Positions 33,690 to 43,235 are shown, counted from the stretch's first letter. The stretch: 64,000 nucleotides of DNA from Streptomyces sp. Je 1-332 (GCF_040730185.1 NZ_CP160402.1:5394001-5458000), one strand, 5' to 3'. Made by a program: numbers and translations. Notes: generated by a model not told the origin, from the letters alone.

Positions 33690-34229
33690 TCAGGCGAACG
33701 TGGCCGCAAGCGCCTCCGCGAGGCCCGGAACCAGGTCGGACCCCGTCAGGACCTCGGTGGGCGAGTCCTTCTCGCGCAGCCGCAGGGCCGACTCACGCGC
33801 ACCGTCACGGAGCACCGCGACCGTCATGCGGACCTCCTGGCGGTCCGGGTGCTCGGCCACCCACTTCGCGAGCTGAGCCTCGCTGAGCCCCTCGGGGACG
33901 GACGTCTCCGCGGACGGCGGCAGCATCAGACGCTCCACCGTGAGGGCGCAGCCGGCCACGGCGTCCGGCCAGGCGATGGTGCCGAGGAACTCGTCCAGCG
34001 GCTTGCCCTCCGGGATCTCCTCCTGCTCGATGGGGGTGAGGCCGGTTTCCTCGGGGGTGTTGTCGAGGCCGAGCTGGTTGGCGAGGCCGGGTTCCTGGGA
34101 GCGCAGTCGCGCCGTGTCGACGAGCGCGAAGAGGCGTGCGGGCCGGTCCCAGCCGAGGCCGGACGCGTACTCGTCGATCTCGAGTACGGCTCGGGTGAGG
34201 GGGCTCGCTGCCATGGGAGTGTTGGACAT
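33690..34229 (-). CDS. PPA1309-family conserved actinobacterial protein
   Basis: A 179-residue cytosolic protein typical of Actinobacteria; function unknown. It has the characteristic start (TRAVLEIDEYASGLGWDRPA), then RLFALVDTARLR, an acidic middle (EQEEIPEGKPLDEFLGTIAW), and a conserved VAVLRDGARESALRLRE. ATG 34229 is chosen as the second of two nearby ATGs, consistent with the family start. It is divergent from the UPF0182 gene and convergent with the PDZ-Lon gene. Confidence 0.8.
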   Translation of the reverse strand: MSNTPMAASPLTRAVLEIDEYASGLGWDRPARLFALVDTARLRSQEPGLANQLGLDNTPEETGLTPIEQEEIPEGKPLDEFLGTIAWPDAVAGCALTVERLMLPPSAETSVPEGLSEAQLAKWVAEHPDRQEVRMTVAVLRDGARESALRLREKDSPTEVLTGSDLVPGLAEALAATFA

Positions 34230-34363
34230 GGTCACAATCCTGCCTCGTTAGTCCCGAGAAACGGGAACCGAGTAAAGCGTAGGTAAGTTGCATAGGTGTG
34301 GGTCCACGATCACAGGACCCTGACGGATCAACAGAATCAACATCGAACTTCGAGGTGCGCACC

Positions 34364-37345
34364 TTGGCTTTCCAGATGCCGGACCGCGGCGGAGGCCCGA
34401 CGGGGCCACGGATCAGAGTGGGCCGACCGTCCCGTCGCGTCCGGACCTTGCTCATGACACTGGGCATCCTGGCGGTACTCGCCATGGTGTTCGTCATGTT
34501 CGCGGGGTTCTGGACGGACTGGCTGTGGTATCGCTCGGTCAACTATTCGTCGGTCTTCACGACGACCCTGTGGACCAAGATCGGCCTGTTCTTCGTCTTC
34601 GGCCTCCTGATGGCGGCCGCGGTCGGACTGAACATCTGGCTGGCGCACCGGCTGCGTCCGCCGCTGAGTGCCATGTCGATGGAGCAGCAGAGCCTCGACC
34701 GGTACCGCATGAGCATCGCGCCGTACAAGAAGTGGCTGCTGCTCGGCATCGCCACGCTCGTCGGCCTGATCGCCGGTGCCTCGGCCGCGGGCCAGTGGCG
34801 CACGTGGCTCCTGTGGGTGAACGGCGTCTCCTTCGGTCAGAAGGACCCGCAGTTCCACCTGGACGTGTCGTTCTTCGCGTTCGACCTGCCCTGGTACCGC
34901 TTCCTGCTCGGCTTCGGCTTCGCGGCCACGGTGCTCTCCCTGATCGCCGCCGCCCTGACGCACTACCTGTACGGCGGACTGCGGATCACCAGCCCCGGCG
35001 CGCGCGCCACGGCTGCGTCCACCGGGCATCTGTCGGTGCTGCTCGGCGTCTTCGTGACGCTCAAGGCAGTGGCGTACTGGCTCGACCGGTACGGCCTCGC
35101 GGTGAAGTCCAGTGACTTCAAGGCGACCGGCGACTGGACGGGCCTTCGCTACGTGGACGCGAACGCGTACCTGCCGGCCAAGACCATCCTGTTCTGCATC
35201 GCCGTCATCTGCGCCCTGCTCTTCTTCGGGACGCTGTGGCGGCGCACCTGGCAGCTGCCGGTCATCGGCTTCGGCCTGATGGTCCTCTCCGCCATCCTCA
35301 TCGGCGGTCTGTACCCGGCCATCGTGCAGAAGTTCCAGGTCCAGCCGAACGAGCAGGCCAAGGAAGCGCCGTACATCAAGAAGAACATCGCGGCGACGCG
35401 CGACGCGTACGGCATCAGCGGTGTGAAGCCCGAGGACTACAAGGGCGCGGGCAAGGCCGACGAGGACCCCGAGAAGAAGCGCGACGACGCGGACTCGGCC
35501 GCCAACTACCGGCTGAACGACCCGAACATCGTCTCGCCGACGTTCCAGCAGCTGGAGCAGGAGCGCGAGTACTACCGCTTCCCGACGACCCTGGACGTGG
35601 ACCGTTACAACGGCCAGGACACCATCGTCGGTCTGCGTGAGCTCAGCCTCGACAAGCTCGAGAAGCGCAACTGGATCAACGACCACTTCGCCTACACCCA
35701 CGGGTACGGCATGGTCACGGCCAAGGGCACGGAGACGAAGAAGGGCTCCAAGGGAGCCCCGGACTTCACGAACTACGGCCTGCCGACCAGCGGCAACCTC
35801 GGCGAGTACGAGCAGCGGATCTACTACGGCGAGAAGACCACCCAGTACTCGATCGTCGGCGGGCCCCAGAAGGAGCTCGACTACGAAGAGGACGGCGGCG
35901 GCCAAAAGACCTACAGCTACAAGGGCGACAGCGGGGTCAATCTCTCCAACCCGATCAACCGTGCGGCCTACGCGGTGTCCTTCGGCGAACCGCAGATGCT
36001 GTACTCGGGCGCGATCGGTGAGGGGTCGCGGATCCTCTACAACCGCACCCCCAAGGAGCGCGTCGAGTCGGTGGCTCCCTGGCTGACCATCGACGGCGAC
36101 ACGTATCCGACGGTGGTCGACGGCAAGATCCAGTGGGTCGTCGACGCCTACACGACGAGCAACGGCTATCCGTACGCCTCGCGGACCACGCTCGGCGACA
36201 CCACGGCCGACTCGCTGTCCGAGTCCGACGACCAACGCGCGGTGGTGGCCCAGCAGAACCAGGTCAACTACATCCGCAACTCGGTGAAGGCGACCGTCGA
36301 CGCGTACACCGGAGAGGTCAAGCTCTACACCTGGGACGACAAGGACCCGGTCCTGAAGACCTGGAAGAAGGCGTTCCCGGACACCGTCAAGGACAAGGGT
36401 GAGATCCCCAAGGCCCTGATGGACCACCTGCGCTACCCCCAGGACATGTTCAAGGTGCAGCGCGAGCTCCTGACGCTCTACCACGTCACGGACCCGGGCC
36501 AGTTCTACAACGCGAGTGACGCCTGGCAGGTGCCGAACGACCCGACGAAGAAGGACAACAGCGCGGTTCCGCCGTACTACCTGTCCATGAAGACGCCGGG
36601 CCAGACGCAGCAGCAGTTCGCACTGACGACGACGTTCACCCCCAGCGGGCGCCCCAATCTGCGCGCCTTCATGACGGTCGACGCCGACGCCAGAAGCAAG
36701 GACTTCGGCAAGATGAAACTGCTGAGAGTCACTGGCGACGTGGACGGCCCGGAACAGGTCCAGAACAAGCTGAACTCGATGACCGAGGTCGGTAACTTCG
36801 TCCGGGACATGAAGGGCGCCGACTCCGACGTCCTCTACGGAAACCTGCTGACGGTGCCACTGGACGACGGGTTCCTCTACGTCGAGCCCGTGTACGTACA
36901 GGGACGCAAGTCGGCGTATCCGCTCCTGAAGAAGGTCGCGGTGTCCTACGGCACGGAGACCGCCTTCGCGGACTCCCTGAGCGACGGCCTCAACCAGGTC
37001 TTCGGCGCCGAAGGGACCACGAAGCCTCCGGCCGACGAGGGCGACACGGACGAGCCGACCGAGCCGCCCAAGTCGAACGACCCGACGGTGCAGGCTGCCC
37101 TCGACGACGCCCAGACGGCGTTCGAGGACGGGCAGACGGCCCTGAAGGACGGCGACTGGGAGGCGTACGGCAAGGCGCAGGACGACCTGCAGGAAGCCCT
37201 GCAGCGCGCCGAGGACGCCCAGGCCGCGGCGGACAAGAAGGGCGACAAGAACGGCGACGCGGACGCCGACAAGAACGCCGACAAGAACGCCGACAAGAAC
37301 GCCGACAAGAATGGGGACAAGGACGGGGACAAGAACGGCGGCTGA
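34364..37345 (+). CDS. UPF0182 family large membrane protein
   Basis: A ~993-residue integral membrane protein. Seven or so membrane helices lie in the N-terminal third ([19 protein letters not shown] onward), followed by a large extracytoplasmic domain with conserved blocks such as [26 protein letters not shown] and [19 protein letters not shown]. The C-terminus is acidic then consists of ADKN repeats (37265-37312). The start is uncertain: I use TTG 34364 (GAGG upstream); ATG 34376 and GTG 34298 are in frame. A TAGGT-like -10 overlaps the GTG, arguing against it. Orthologues (Rv3193c in M. tuberculosis) are conserved next to PDZ-Lon; function unknown. Confidence 0.88.
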   Translation: MAFQMPDRGGGPTGPRIRVGRPSRRVRTLLMTLGILAVLAMVFVMFAGFWTDWLWYRSVNYSSVFTTTLWTKIGLFFVFGLLMAAAVGLNIWLAHRLRPPLSAMSMEQQSLDRYRMSIAPYKKWLLLGIATLVGLIAGASAAGQWRTWLLWVNGVSFGQKDPQFHLDVSFFAFDLPWYRFLLGFGFAATVLSLIAAALTHYLYGGLRITSPGARATAASTGHLSVLLGVFVTLKAVAYWLDRYGLAVKSSDFKATGDWTGLRYVDANAYLPAKTILFCIAVICALLFFGTLWRRTWQLPVIGFGLMVLSAILIGGLYPAIVQKFQVQPNEQAKEAPYIKKNIAATRDAYGISGVKPEDYKGAGKADEDPEKKRDDADSAANYRLNDPNIVSPTFQQLEQEREYYRFPTTLDVDRYNGQDTIVGLRELSLDKLEKRNWINDHFAYTHGYGMVTAKGTETKKGSKGAPDFTNYGLPTSGNLGEYEQRIYYGEKTTQYSIVGGPQKELDYEEDGGGQKTYSYKGDSGVNLSNPINRAAYAVSFGEPQMLYSGAIGEGSRILYNRTPKERVESVAPWLTIDGDTYPTVVDGKIQWVVDAYTTSNGYPYASRTTLGDTTADSLSESDDQRAVVAQQNQVNYIRNSVKATVDAYTGEVKLYTWDDKDPVLKTWKKAFPDTVKDKGEIPKALMDHLRYPQDMFKVQRELLTLYHVTDPGQFYNASDAWQVPNDPTKKDNSAVPPYYLSMKTPGQTQQQFALTTTFTPSGRPNLRAFMTVDADARSKDFGKMKLLRVTGDVDGPEQVQNKLNSMTEVGNFVRDMKGADSDVLYGNLLTVPLDDGFLYVEPVYVQGRKSAYPLLKKVAVSYGTETAFADSLSDGLNQVFGAEGTTKPPADEGDTDEPTEPPKSNDPTVQAALDDAQTAFEDGQTALKDGDWEAYGKAQDDLQEALQRAEDAQAAADKKGDKNGDADADKNADKNADKNADKNGDKDGDKNGG
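37265..37312 (+). repeat. Four tandem 12-bp units at the end of the UPF0182 gene
   Basis: The unit GCCGACAAGAAC occurs four times (the last with one change), encoding ADKN repeats, followed by two related GDKD/GDKN units. The result is a charged, presumably disordered tail that may vary in length between strains. Confidence 0.8.
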
Positions 37346-37395
37346 CCAGCTGCGAAACACCCTCCCCGCGCCGTGGTACGGTTGCAACACAACGG

Positions 37396-37469
37396 CGCGG
37401 GGTGGAGCAGCTCGGTAGCTCGCTGGGCTCATAACCCAGAGGTCGCAGGTTCAAATCCTGTCCCCGCTA
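37396..37469 (+). tRNA. Initiator tRNA-fMet (CAU), copy 1
   Basis: 74-base tRNA with anticodon CAT at 37430-37432. Initiator hallmarks are visible: no Watson-Crick pair at the end of the acceptor stem (C1 opposite T72) and three consecutive G-C pairs in the anticodon stem (CTGGG/CCCAG). CCA is not encoded. The 18 bases upstream (ACGGTTGCAACACAACGG) are identical to those of copy 2. Confidence 0.95.
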
Positions 37470-37474
37470 CTCAG

Positions 37475-37513
37475 GACGAAGGCCCGGATCCTTATCGGAT
37501 CCGGGCCTTCGTC
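37475..37513 (+). terminator. Terminator after tRNA-fMet copy 1
   Basis: A perfect 17-bp stem (37475-37491 with 37497-37513) and a 5-base loop, directly after the tRNA. Confidence 0.8.
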
Positions 37514-37688
37514 GTGTGTGCGTGGGGTCCGTGGAGTCATGCGCTGGCTTGTGCGAACCGTGCTCCCCCCGGGGGGAGTTGGGAAAACTGTGTTTCACTT
37601 ATCTCTCTGTGGGCATGTCGACAAAACGCTGAAGTGACCTCGCTGGAGGCGGTATACCCGGTGTACCCAGGGTGCAGGTGGTGCGACG

Positions 37689-39488
37689 ATGGACGTTATG
37701 GGGGACAAGGCAACTCTGTTGGATACAGGGCGGTTTGTGCAGGCGGCCGACCGGGAGGATCCCGGGACGGCCGCCGAAGAGTTGCGCCATAGGCTGGCCG
37801 CCGAGGCCGGGGACGTCGACGCGATGAGCGTCCTCGGAAGCCTGCTGCTGCGCCGCGGTGATCTCGACGGTGCCGAGTCCCTGCTGCGCGCCGCGACCGC
37901 CGAGGGCGACCGCGCCGCGGCCAACAACCTCGGAGTCCTCCTCCACCAGCGTGGGTACGCAGACGAGGCGGCCGGCTGGTGGCGGGTCGCCGCCGTCGCC
38001 GGTTCCGCGGCGGCCGCGCACGCGCTCGGGCGTCACCACCGCGAGCGCGGCGACGAGCCCGCCGCGGAGTACTGGCTGCGGCAGTCCGCCGAGCAGGGCC
38101 ACGCCCTGGGGGCGTACGCCCTCGCCGACCTCCTCGAGCACCGCGGTGACGTCGGCGCCGAGCGCTGGATGCGGGCGTCCGCCGAGCGCGGTCACCGCGA
38201 GGCCGCGTATCGGATCGCCCGCGCCCTCGACCGGCGCGCCACCGCCGAGCAGCGCTCCGACGGCGGAGGCGTACGGTCCGCTGCCGTCGAGGCCGAGCAG
38301 TGGTACCGCCAGGCCGCCGCGCGCGGTCACCGGCGGGCCGCGCTGCACCTCGGCGCGATCCTGGAGCAGCGCGGCGAGCTGAAGGAGGCCGGGCGCTGGT
38401 ACCTGAACTCCGCCAAGGACGGCGAGGCGCGTGCCGCCTGCGCCCTCGGCTTCCTGCTGCGTGACGCGGGCGACGAGGAGAGCGCCGCCGTCTGGTGGCT
38501 GAAAGCAGCCCAGGACGGCGACGGCAACGCCGCCAACGCCTTGGGCGCGCTGCACGCCGAGCGGGGCGAGACCCAGACCGCCGAGCGGTGGTACAGGGCT
38601 GCCATGGACGCGGGCGACGTGAACGGCGCGTACAACCTCGGGCTGCTCTGCGCCGAGCAGGGGCGCACCGTGCAGGCCGACCAGTGGTACAGGCGTGCCG
38701 CGTACGCCGGTCACCGCGAGGCCGCCAACGCGCTCGCCGTGCTGTTGCTCCAGGGCGGTGACGCGGCGGGCGCCGAGCCGTGGTTCTCCAAGGCCGCCGA
38801 GGCGGGCAGCGTGGACGCGGCCTTCAACCTCGGGATTCTGTACGCGTCCCGTGACGACGAGGACTCCGCCCTGCCCTGGTACGAGCGTGCGGCGGCCGCA
38901 GGGCACACCGAGGCCGCGCTCCAGGTCGGCACCGCGCGGCTGCGCGTGGGCGACGAGCAGGACGCCGAGCGGCATCTGCGGTGCGCTGCCGGTGGCGGCA
39001 GCGCGGAGGCGGCGTACCGCCTCGGCACCGTGCTCGACGCGCGGCGCTCCGCCGCGGGCCCGCCCGCTCTCGGGGAGCCCGCCGCGGAGAAGACCGAGTG
39101 CGAGGAGTGGTACGAGCGGGCGGCCCAGCAGGGGCACCGGCGTGCGCAGGTCCGGGTCGGGATGCTGGCCGCGGGGCGCGGTGATGTCGTCGAGGCGGCT
39201 CGGTGGTACCGCCTCGCGGCGGACGCGGGCAGCCGCAACGGCGCGTTCAACCTGGGGCTGCTGCTTGCGCGTGAGGGCAGTGAGCCGGAGGCCGCGCTCT
39301 GGTGGACCCGGGCCGCCGACGCGGGGCACGGGCGCGCGGCGCTTCGGCTTGCGCTGCTTTACGCTCGGCGCGGGCAGCTGGTGGAGGGGCAGCGGTGGGC
39401 TGCCCGTGCGGTGGAGCTGGGGCCCGCTGAGGTTTCCGAGCGGGCGGCTCGGTTGCGGGAAGCTTTGCAGCAGGAGCTGACTGCGTAG
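37689..39488 (+). CDS. Sel1-like/TPR repeat protein
   Basis: A 599-residue, entirely helical-repeat protein. About 14 Sel1-type units are visible, each ~36 residues with the pattern A-x-xx-W-Y/W-x-x-A-A-x-x-G-x-x-x-A-A-x-x-L-G (e.g. AEQWYRQAAARGHRRAALHLG, broken here for length). There is no signal peptide or membrane span. Sel1 arrays mediate protein-protein contacts; the partner is unknown. ATG 37689 has AGGTGG 6 bases upstream. The gene stands alone between two identical initiator tRNA genes in the same orientation, each with its own terminator. Confidence 0.87.
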   Translation: MDVMGDKATLLDTGRFVQAADREDPGTAAEELRHRLAAEAGDVDAMSVLGSLLLRRGDLDGAESLLRAATAEGDRAAANNLGVLLHQRGYADEAAGWWRVAAVAGSAAAAHALGRHHRERGDEPAAEYWLRQSAEQGHALGAYALADLLEHRGDVGAERWMRASAERGHREAAYRIARALDRRATAEQRSDGGGVRSAAVEAEQWYRQAAARGHRRAALHLGAILEQRGELKEAGRWYLNSAKDGEARAACALGFLLRDAGDEESAAVWWLKAAQDGDGNAANALGALHAERGETQTAERWYRAAMDAGDVNGAYNLGLLCAEQGRTVQADQWYRRAAYAGHREAANALAVLLLQGGDAAGAEPWFSKAAEAGSVDAAFNLGILYASRDDEDSALPWYERAAAAGHTEAALQVGTARLRVGDEQDAERHLRCAAGGGSAEAAYRLGTVLDARRSAAGPPALGEPAAEKTECEEWYERAAQQGHRRAQVRVGMLAAGRGDVVEAARWYRLAADAGSRNGAFNLGLLLAREGSEPEAALWWTRAADAGHGRAALRLALLYARRGQLVEGQRWAARAVELGPAEVSERAARLREALQQELTA

Positions 39489-39553
39489 CCCCTGTGCTTG
39501 CCCTGCGCCTCGGCTTTTCGTGACGTGCGGCTCTCGGGCGGGTGCGGGTCGGT

Positions 39554-39572
39554 GGGTGGGCTGTGCCCACCC
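39554..39572 (+). terminator. Hairpin downstream of the Sel1 gene
   Basis: GGGTGGGC (39554-39561) pairs with GCCCACCC (39565-39572) around a TGT loop, 66 bases after the stop codon; a plausible terminator. Confidence 0.55.
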
Positions 39573-39574
39573 TT

Positions 39575-39614
39575 CCCCAAGCTCTCGGCTCCGCTCGAGC
39601 AGGGGAGGCCCCAA
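39575..39614. repeat. Interspersed repeat (class C), copy 1
   Basis: CCCCAAGC...GCTCCG...GCAGGGG followed by AGGCCCC. The same frame (CCCCAAGC at one end, CAGGGG near the other, a GGCTCCG-containing core) recurs inside nrdA at 63744-63787. I recognise this pattern as a frequent Streptomyces intergenic element. Confidence 0.6.
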
Positions 39615-39700
39615 TCGCCCTGCGGAACGCCTGCCCACAGCGGGGCGCGGAACGGATTTGCGCTGGTCGTCGCCCCTGACGTACGGTTGCAACACAACGG

Positions 39701-39774
39701 CGCGGGGTGGAGCAGCTCGGTAGCTCGCTGGGCTCATAACCCAGAGGTCGCAGGTTCAAATCCTGTCCCCGCTA
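39701..39774 (+). tRNA. Initiator tRNA-fMet (CAU), copy 2
   Basis: Identical over all 74 bases to copy 1, anticodon CAT at 39735-39737, and with the same upstream block ACGGTTGCAACACAACGG, so promoter-proximal DNA was duplicated together with the gene. Confidence 0.95.
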
Positions 39775-39781
39775 CTAAAGG

Positions 39782-39817
39782 CCAGAGGCCGGGAAGCACT
39801 AGCTTCCCGGCCTCTGG
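39782..39817. terminator. Terminator after tRNA-fMet copy 2
   Basis: A perfect 16-bp stem (39782-39797 with 39802-39817) with loop ACTA lies between the tRNA and the convergent ABC-transporter operon; it can act in both directions. Confidence 0.8.
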
Positions 39818-39832
39818 TGTGTTTAGCGGCCG

Positions 39833-40984
39833 CTACCGCCTGTGGCCCACCGCCTCCTCGTACAGCCTGCGGTCCACCGCCTTTCCCTCCGGGACTCTCT
39901 TGCCCTCGGCGACGCCCGCGGCTTCGTACGCCGCCTGGAGCCGGTCCGTGGTACCGGCCCGGATCTCCCAGTCCATGCGCAGTGACGGAGTCGAGCGCAG
40001 GACGGCCTCGTCGGTCTTCAGGAGCTTCGCGAGCTCGGTCACGAAGGCCTTGTCCGCCTTGTAGTCACCGGCGAAGTACGTGTTCACGGTCCTGATGTAC
40101 GCGCGCAGCAGCGCGACGCCCGCGTCCGGGTCCTCGGTCAGGAGGTTGGGGCCGAACAGGAGACCGCCGAGCGGTTCGCCTCGGGGCTGGCCGCCGAGGA
40201 AGGCGTACCGCTTGTCGCCGTCGACCTTGCGCCAGACCGGGTCGAGGAGCCAGGCGGAGTCGGTGCCGCCGTTCTGGAGGGCGGTCAGGACGTCCGCCGA
40301 ACCCAGCTGCTGGAACTGGATCTTGTCGAGGCCGCCGCCGTGCTTCTTCAGGGCCTTGCCCATGGGGTACGAGATGACCGAGCCCTTGCCGATCATGGTG
40401 CCGAGCTTGCGGCCCGCCATCGGGACATGGCCCGCGCTCTCGCCCTTCTTCAGCTTCACCCAGAGCCCGCTCTTGGACTTCGGGTCGGGTGAGAAGTTCC
40501 CGGCCGCCCATTTGATGGTGAAGCCGCCGGTGATGCCGTTCATGACGGCGGCCTCGGGGGCGGCCCACTGGGCGTCGATGTCGCCCTTGGCGAGGAGGGG
40601 GAGGGCGTCGGGGGTCGGCAGCACCTTGAGGTCGACGTCCAGGCCCTCCTTCTTGAACTCGCCCTTTTCCACGGCCATTTGGAGGGGTGCGACGTACTCG
40701 GCGCTGAGTGTGCCGGTCGCGATGGTGAGGCTGCGCTCCTTGGGTAGCGGGCGCGGGGCCGGGGCACCCTTGGCGCAGCGGGAGGGCGCGCGGTCCTTGG
40801 TGAGGTCGGAGGGGTCCGTCCAGCTGGCCTTGCCGCAGCCGGGGACCGCCTCGACGGTGCGGGGCTTCGTGGGCGCCGCCGAGTCCGGGGCGTCGTCCTC
40901 CTTCGCGCACCCCGCGGAGGTGAGCAGCGCGCCGGCCATGAGGACAGCCAGAGTGGAGAACCGGGTGCGGATGCGGGTGTGCAT
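39833..40984 (-). CDS. ABC transporter substrate-binding lipoprotein (NMT1/SsuA-like)
   Basis: A 383-residue lipoprotein (lipobox LTSAGC) of the NitT/TauT/SsuA periplasmic-binding fold: LTIATGTLSAEYVAPLQMAVE, the KKEGLDVDLKVLP segment, and a late NTYFAGDYK region. The substrate could be an aliphatic sulfonate, taurine, nitrate or a thiamine-precursor pyrimidine; nothing here decides. ATG 40984 has GGAGG 5 bases upstream. It is the last gene of the transporter operon, after permease and ATPase. Confidence 0.86.
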   Translation of the reverse strand: MHTRIRTRFSTLAVLMAGALLTSAGCAKEDDAPDSAAPTKPRTVEAVPGCGKASWTDPSDLTKDRAPSRCAKGAPAPRPLPKERSLTIATGTLSAEYVAPLQMAVEKGEFKKEGLDVDLKVLPTPDALPLLAKGDIDAQWAAPEAAVMNGITGGFTIKWAAGNFSPDPKSKSGLWVKLKKGESAGHVPMAGRKLGTMIGKGSVISYPMGKALKKHGGGLDKIQFQQLGSADVLTALQNGGTDSAWLLDPVWRKVDGDKRYAFLGGQPRGEPLGGLLFGPNLLTEDPDAGVALLRAYIRTVNTYFAGDYKADKAFVTELAKLLKTDEAVLRSTPSLRMDWEIRAGTTDRLQAAYEAAGVAEGKRVPEGKAVDRRLYEEAVGHRR

Positions 40985-41038
40985 GGAGCCTCCGTACGCG
41001 TACGAATGGTTCATGACCGGTGGTTCACGAAGGGTGCT

Positions 41039-41917
41039 TCACGACTGGCTTCTGCCGCGGTCGCGCGGAGCCCATGGAGTGAGCAACCGGCCCGCGATCC
41101 GCACCAGTTCGGAGAAGACGACGCCGAGCACGGCGACGCAGACGATGCCGACGAACATCACGTCGTTCTGGAAAAGGGCGCGGGAGTCGAAGATCAGGTG
41201 GCCGAGGCCGTTCGACGCGGCGATCTGCTCCGACGCCACGATCACCAGGACCGCGACACCCGCCGCGATCCGCGCGCCCACGAGCACGGCGGGCAGCGAC
41301 GCGGGCAGCAGGACATGGCGGAACATCTGCCACGGCGACGCCCCGAAGACCTGGCCCGCGTCGCGGTGTCCCGAGGGCACGGCGAGCACCGCCGCCATCG
41401 TCGAGATCCAGACGAAGAAGAAGACGGTGGCCGCCACGAGCGCGATCTGCGGGCCCTCGCCGAGGCCGAACATGTTCAGGAACACGGGCAGCAGGGCCAG
41501 CTTCGGTACGACGTACAGCGCGTCCAGGAGCGGTTCGAGCGCCGCGCGTACGAGGGAGAGCGAGCCCATGAGGAGGCCGAGCGCGTAGCCGGTGACCGTG
41601 CCGATCGCGTAGCCGGCGAGGACGCGCTTGAGCGTGGCCCACACGTCGGGCCACAGGTCACCGTCCGCCGCGCGCTCCCAGCCGTCTTCGAGGATGGTCT
41701 GGGGAGCGGGGTAGACGCGGTCGTCGATCCAGGCCTGGGTGGCGGCCAGTTGCCACAGCAGGATCAGGGCGAGGGGGACGGCGACGGCGAGGCCGATCTC
41801 CAGGGTGCGGCGCCTGCGGTGGGTGCGGGCGGGGTGCAGCTCCTGGGGGCCCGGCCTGCGGACGAGCACACCGTCCTGGGGTTCTTCGGGCGCTTTGGGC
41901 GAGGTGGTCGTCGTCAT
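41039..41917 (-). CDS. ABC transporter permease (NitT/TauT type)
   Basis: A 292-residue inner-membrane permease with about six helices and the EAA-type loop ATPase contact (GHRDAGQVFGASPWQMFRHV). Its ATG overlaps the stop of the ATPase gene (ATGA at 41914-41917). It forms one importer with the flanking ATPase and binding protein. Confidence 0.88.
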   Translation of the reverse strand: MTTTTSPKAPEEPQDGVLVRRPGPQELHPARTHRRRRTLEIGLAVAVPLALILLWQLAATQAWIDDRVYPAPQTILEDGWERAADGDLWPDVWATLKRVLAGYAIGTVTGYALGLLMGSLSLVRAALEPLLDALYVVPKLALLPVFLNMFGLGEGPQIALVAATVFFFVWISTMAAVLAVPSGHRDAGQVFGASPWQMFRHVLLPASLPAVLVGARIAAGVAVLVIVASEQIAASNGLGHLIFDSRALFQNDVMFVGIVCVAVLGVVFSELVRIAGRLLTPWAPRDRGRSQS

Positions 41918-42708
41918 GCCACGGCCGCCTCGTCCCGTGCGTTCTCGCGGACCACCTCGCCGCGCAGCAGGTCCCACAACTCGCCCTTGAGAGCGGTGAA
42001 TTCGGGCGTCGTGCGTACGTCACCGCTGCGAGGCCTCGGGAACGGCGGGCGGCGTTCGGCGATGATGCGGCCCGGGCGGGCGGACATGACCAGGACGCGG
42101 TCACCGAGAACGATCGCCTCTTCGAGGCTGTGGGTGATGAAGAGGGTGGTGGTGCGGGTGGTCTGGGTGAGGTCGAGGAGCTCGTCCTGGAGGATCGTGC
42201 GGAGCTGGGCGTCCAGGGCCGCGAACGGCTCGTCCATCAGCAGGATCTCGGGCTCCACGGCCAGGGCGCGGGCGATGGCCACGCGTTGGCGCATGCCGCC
42301 GGAGAGGGTGGCGGGGTAGGCGTCGGCGAAGTCGGCGAGACCTAAGCGGGTCAGCCAGTCCCTGGCACGGGCGTTCGCCTCGCGGCGGGGGACCTTCTGG
42401 ATGTCCAGGCCGAAGCGGACGTTGGCCTGGACGGTCTTCCAGTCGTAGATGCCGTAGTCCTGGAAGATCATCGCGGCGGGGCGCTGCGCGGCTGTGCGGA
42501 TGGTCAGCGCGCCCCTGGTGGGGCGCAGGAGGCCTGCGGCTATGCGGAGCAGCGTTGATTTTCCGCAGCCTGAGGGGCCGACTATGCAGGTGAATTCGCC
42601 GGGGGCGATCTTCAGGTCGACGGGGCCCAAGGCGTCCACGGCCTTGGCGCCGCGGCCGAAGGTTCTCGTTACTGCGTGGGCTTCTAGTTTCGGGTGCGGG
42701 TCTCCCAC
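41914..42708 (-). CDS. ABC transporter ATP-binding protein (NitT/TauT type)
   Basis: A 264-residue ATPase: Walker A GPSGCGKST, Q-loop FQDYGIYDW, signature LSGGMRQRVAIARAL, Walker B ILLMDEPFAALD and switch His FITHS. GTG start with AAGGAG upstream. First gene of the operon ATPase-permease-binding protein. Confidence 0.9.
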   Translation of the reverse strand: MGDPHPKLEAHAVTRTFGRGAKAVDALGPVDLKIAPGEFTCIVGPSGCGKSTLLRIAAGLLRPTRGALTIRTAAQRPAAMIFQDYGIYDWKTVQANVRFGLDIQKVPRREANARARDWLTRLGLADFADAYPATLSGGMRQRVAIARALAVEPEILLMDEPFAALDAQLRTILQDELLDLTQTTRTTTLFITHSLEEAIVLGDRVLVMSARPGRIIAERRPPFPRPRSGDVRTTPEFTALKGELWDLLRGEVVRENARDEAAVA

Positions 42709-42756
42709 GGGGTCTCCTTGCGGAGGGCAGGCGGATGTTGGGCGCCGCCGACCATA

Positions 42757-42769
42757 TGACGCACCGTCA
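42757..42769. promoter_or_regulatory. Short inverted repeat in the ABC-operon promoter region
   Basis: TGACG-CAC-CGTCA lies 49 bases upstream of the ATPase start and next to a CATATG that could be the -10. The 5-bp arms make it a weak candidate operator. Confidence 0.25.
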
Positions 42770-42818
42770 GATTCCGGAAGAGGGTGTGCCGTGGCTGAGA
42801 TGCACCGCAGGTGCCGAG

Positions 42819-43235
42819 CTACGCCCCCGCGCAGTTAGGGCACGTGCCCCTGTATGTGACGTCCGCGGCCTCGACCGTGAAGCCGAAGCGTTCCGAGTCG
42901 GGGAGGCTGCTCAAGGGGTTGCCCGTGGGGTGGACGTCGCGGATCGTGCCGCACTGCGCGCACACCAGGTGCTGGTGGGGGCGGTGGGCGTTCGGGTCGT
43001 ACCGCTTGGCCCTGCGGTCCGTCGAGACCTCGAGGACCTCTCCGATGGTCACCAGCTCGCCCAGGGTGTTGTAGACGGTCGCCCGGGAGATCTCGGGCAG
43101 CTTGTCCACGGCGCGGGCGTGCACCTCGTCCGCGGTCAGGTGTACGTGGTCCCCGTCGAGGACCTCGGCCACGACGCGCCGCTGCGCGGTCATGCGCCAG
43201 CCACGGCCGCGCAGTCGTTCCAACAGGTCGCTCAT
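42819..43235 (-). CDS. catR: Fur-family peroxide-responsive repressor CatR
   Basis: This 138-residue metalloregulator resembles CatR/PerR, which represses the adjacent catalase gene and itself until oxidised by hydrogen peroxide. The winged helix includes RATVYNTLGEL; two CXXC pairs (CAQC and CPNC) form the structural zinc site; His-rich regulatory-site residues are in HRPHQHLVC. A TAGGCT -10 lies 7 bases before the ATG, so the transcript is likely leaderless. It is divergent from the catalase gene, with the presumed operator between them. Confidence 0.92.
   Translation of the reverse strand: MSDLLERLRGRGWRMTAQRRVVAEVLDGDHVHLTADEVHARAVDKLPEISRATVYNTLGELVTIGEVLEVSTDRRAKRYDPNAHRPHQHLVCAQCGTIRDVHPTGNPLSSLPDSERFGFTVEAADVTYRGTCPNCAGA

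Noticed and set aside
34337..37432. 1031-codon minus-strand frame opposite the UPF0182 gene
   Set aside because: Antisense shadow; repetitive Val/Leu/Arg composition, while the plus frame carries clear membrane helices and family motifs.
42790..42825. GGCTGAGATGCACC resembling part of a thiamine (TPP) riboswitch near the ABC importer
   Set aside because: It is on the strand opposite to the transporter, and the other conserved TPP elements are missing.
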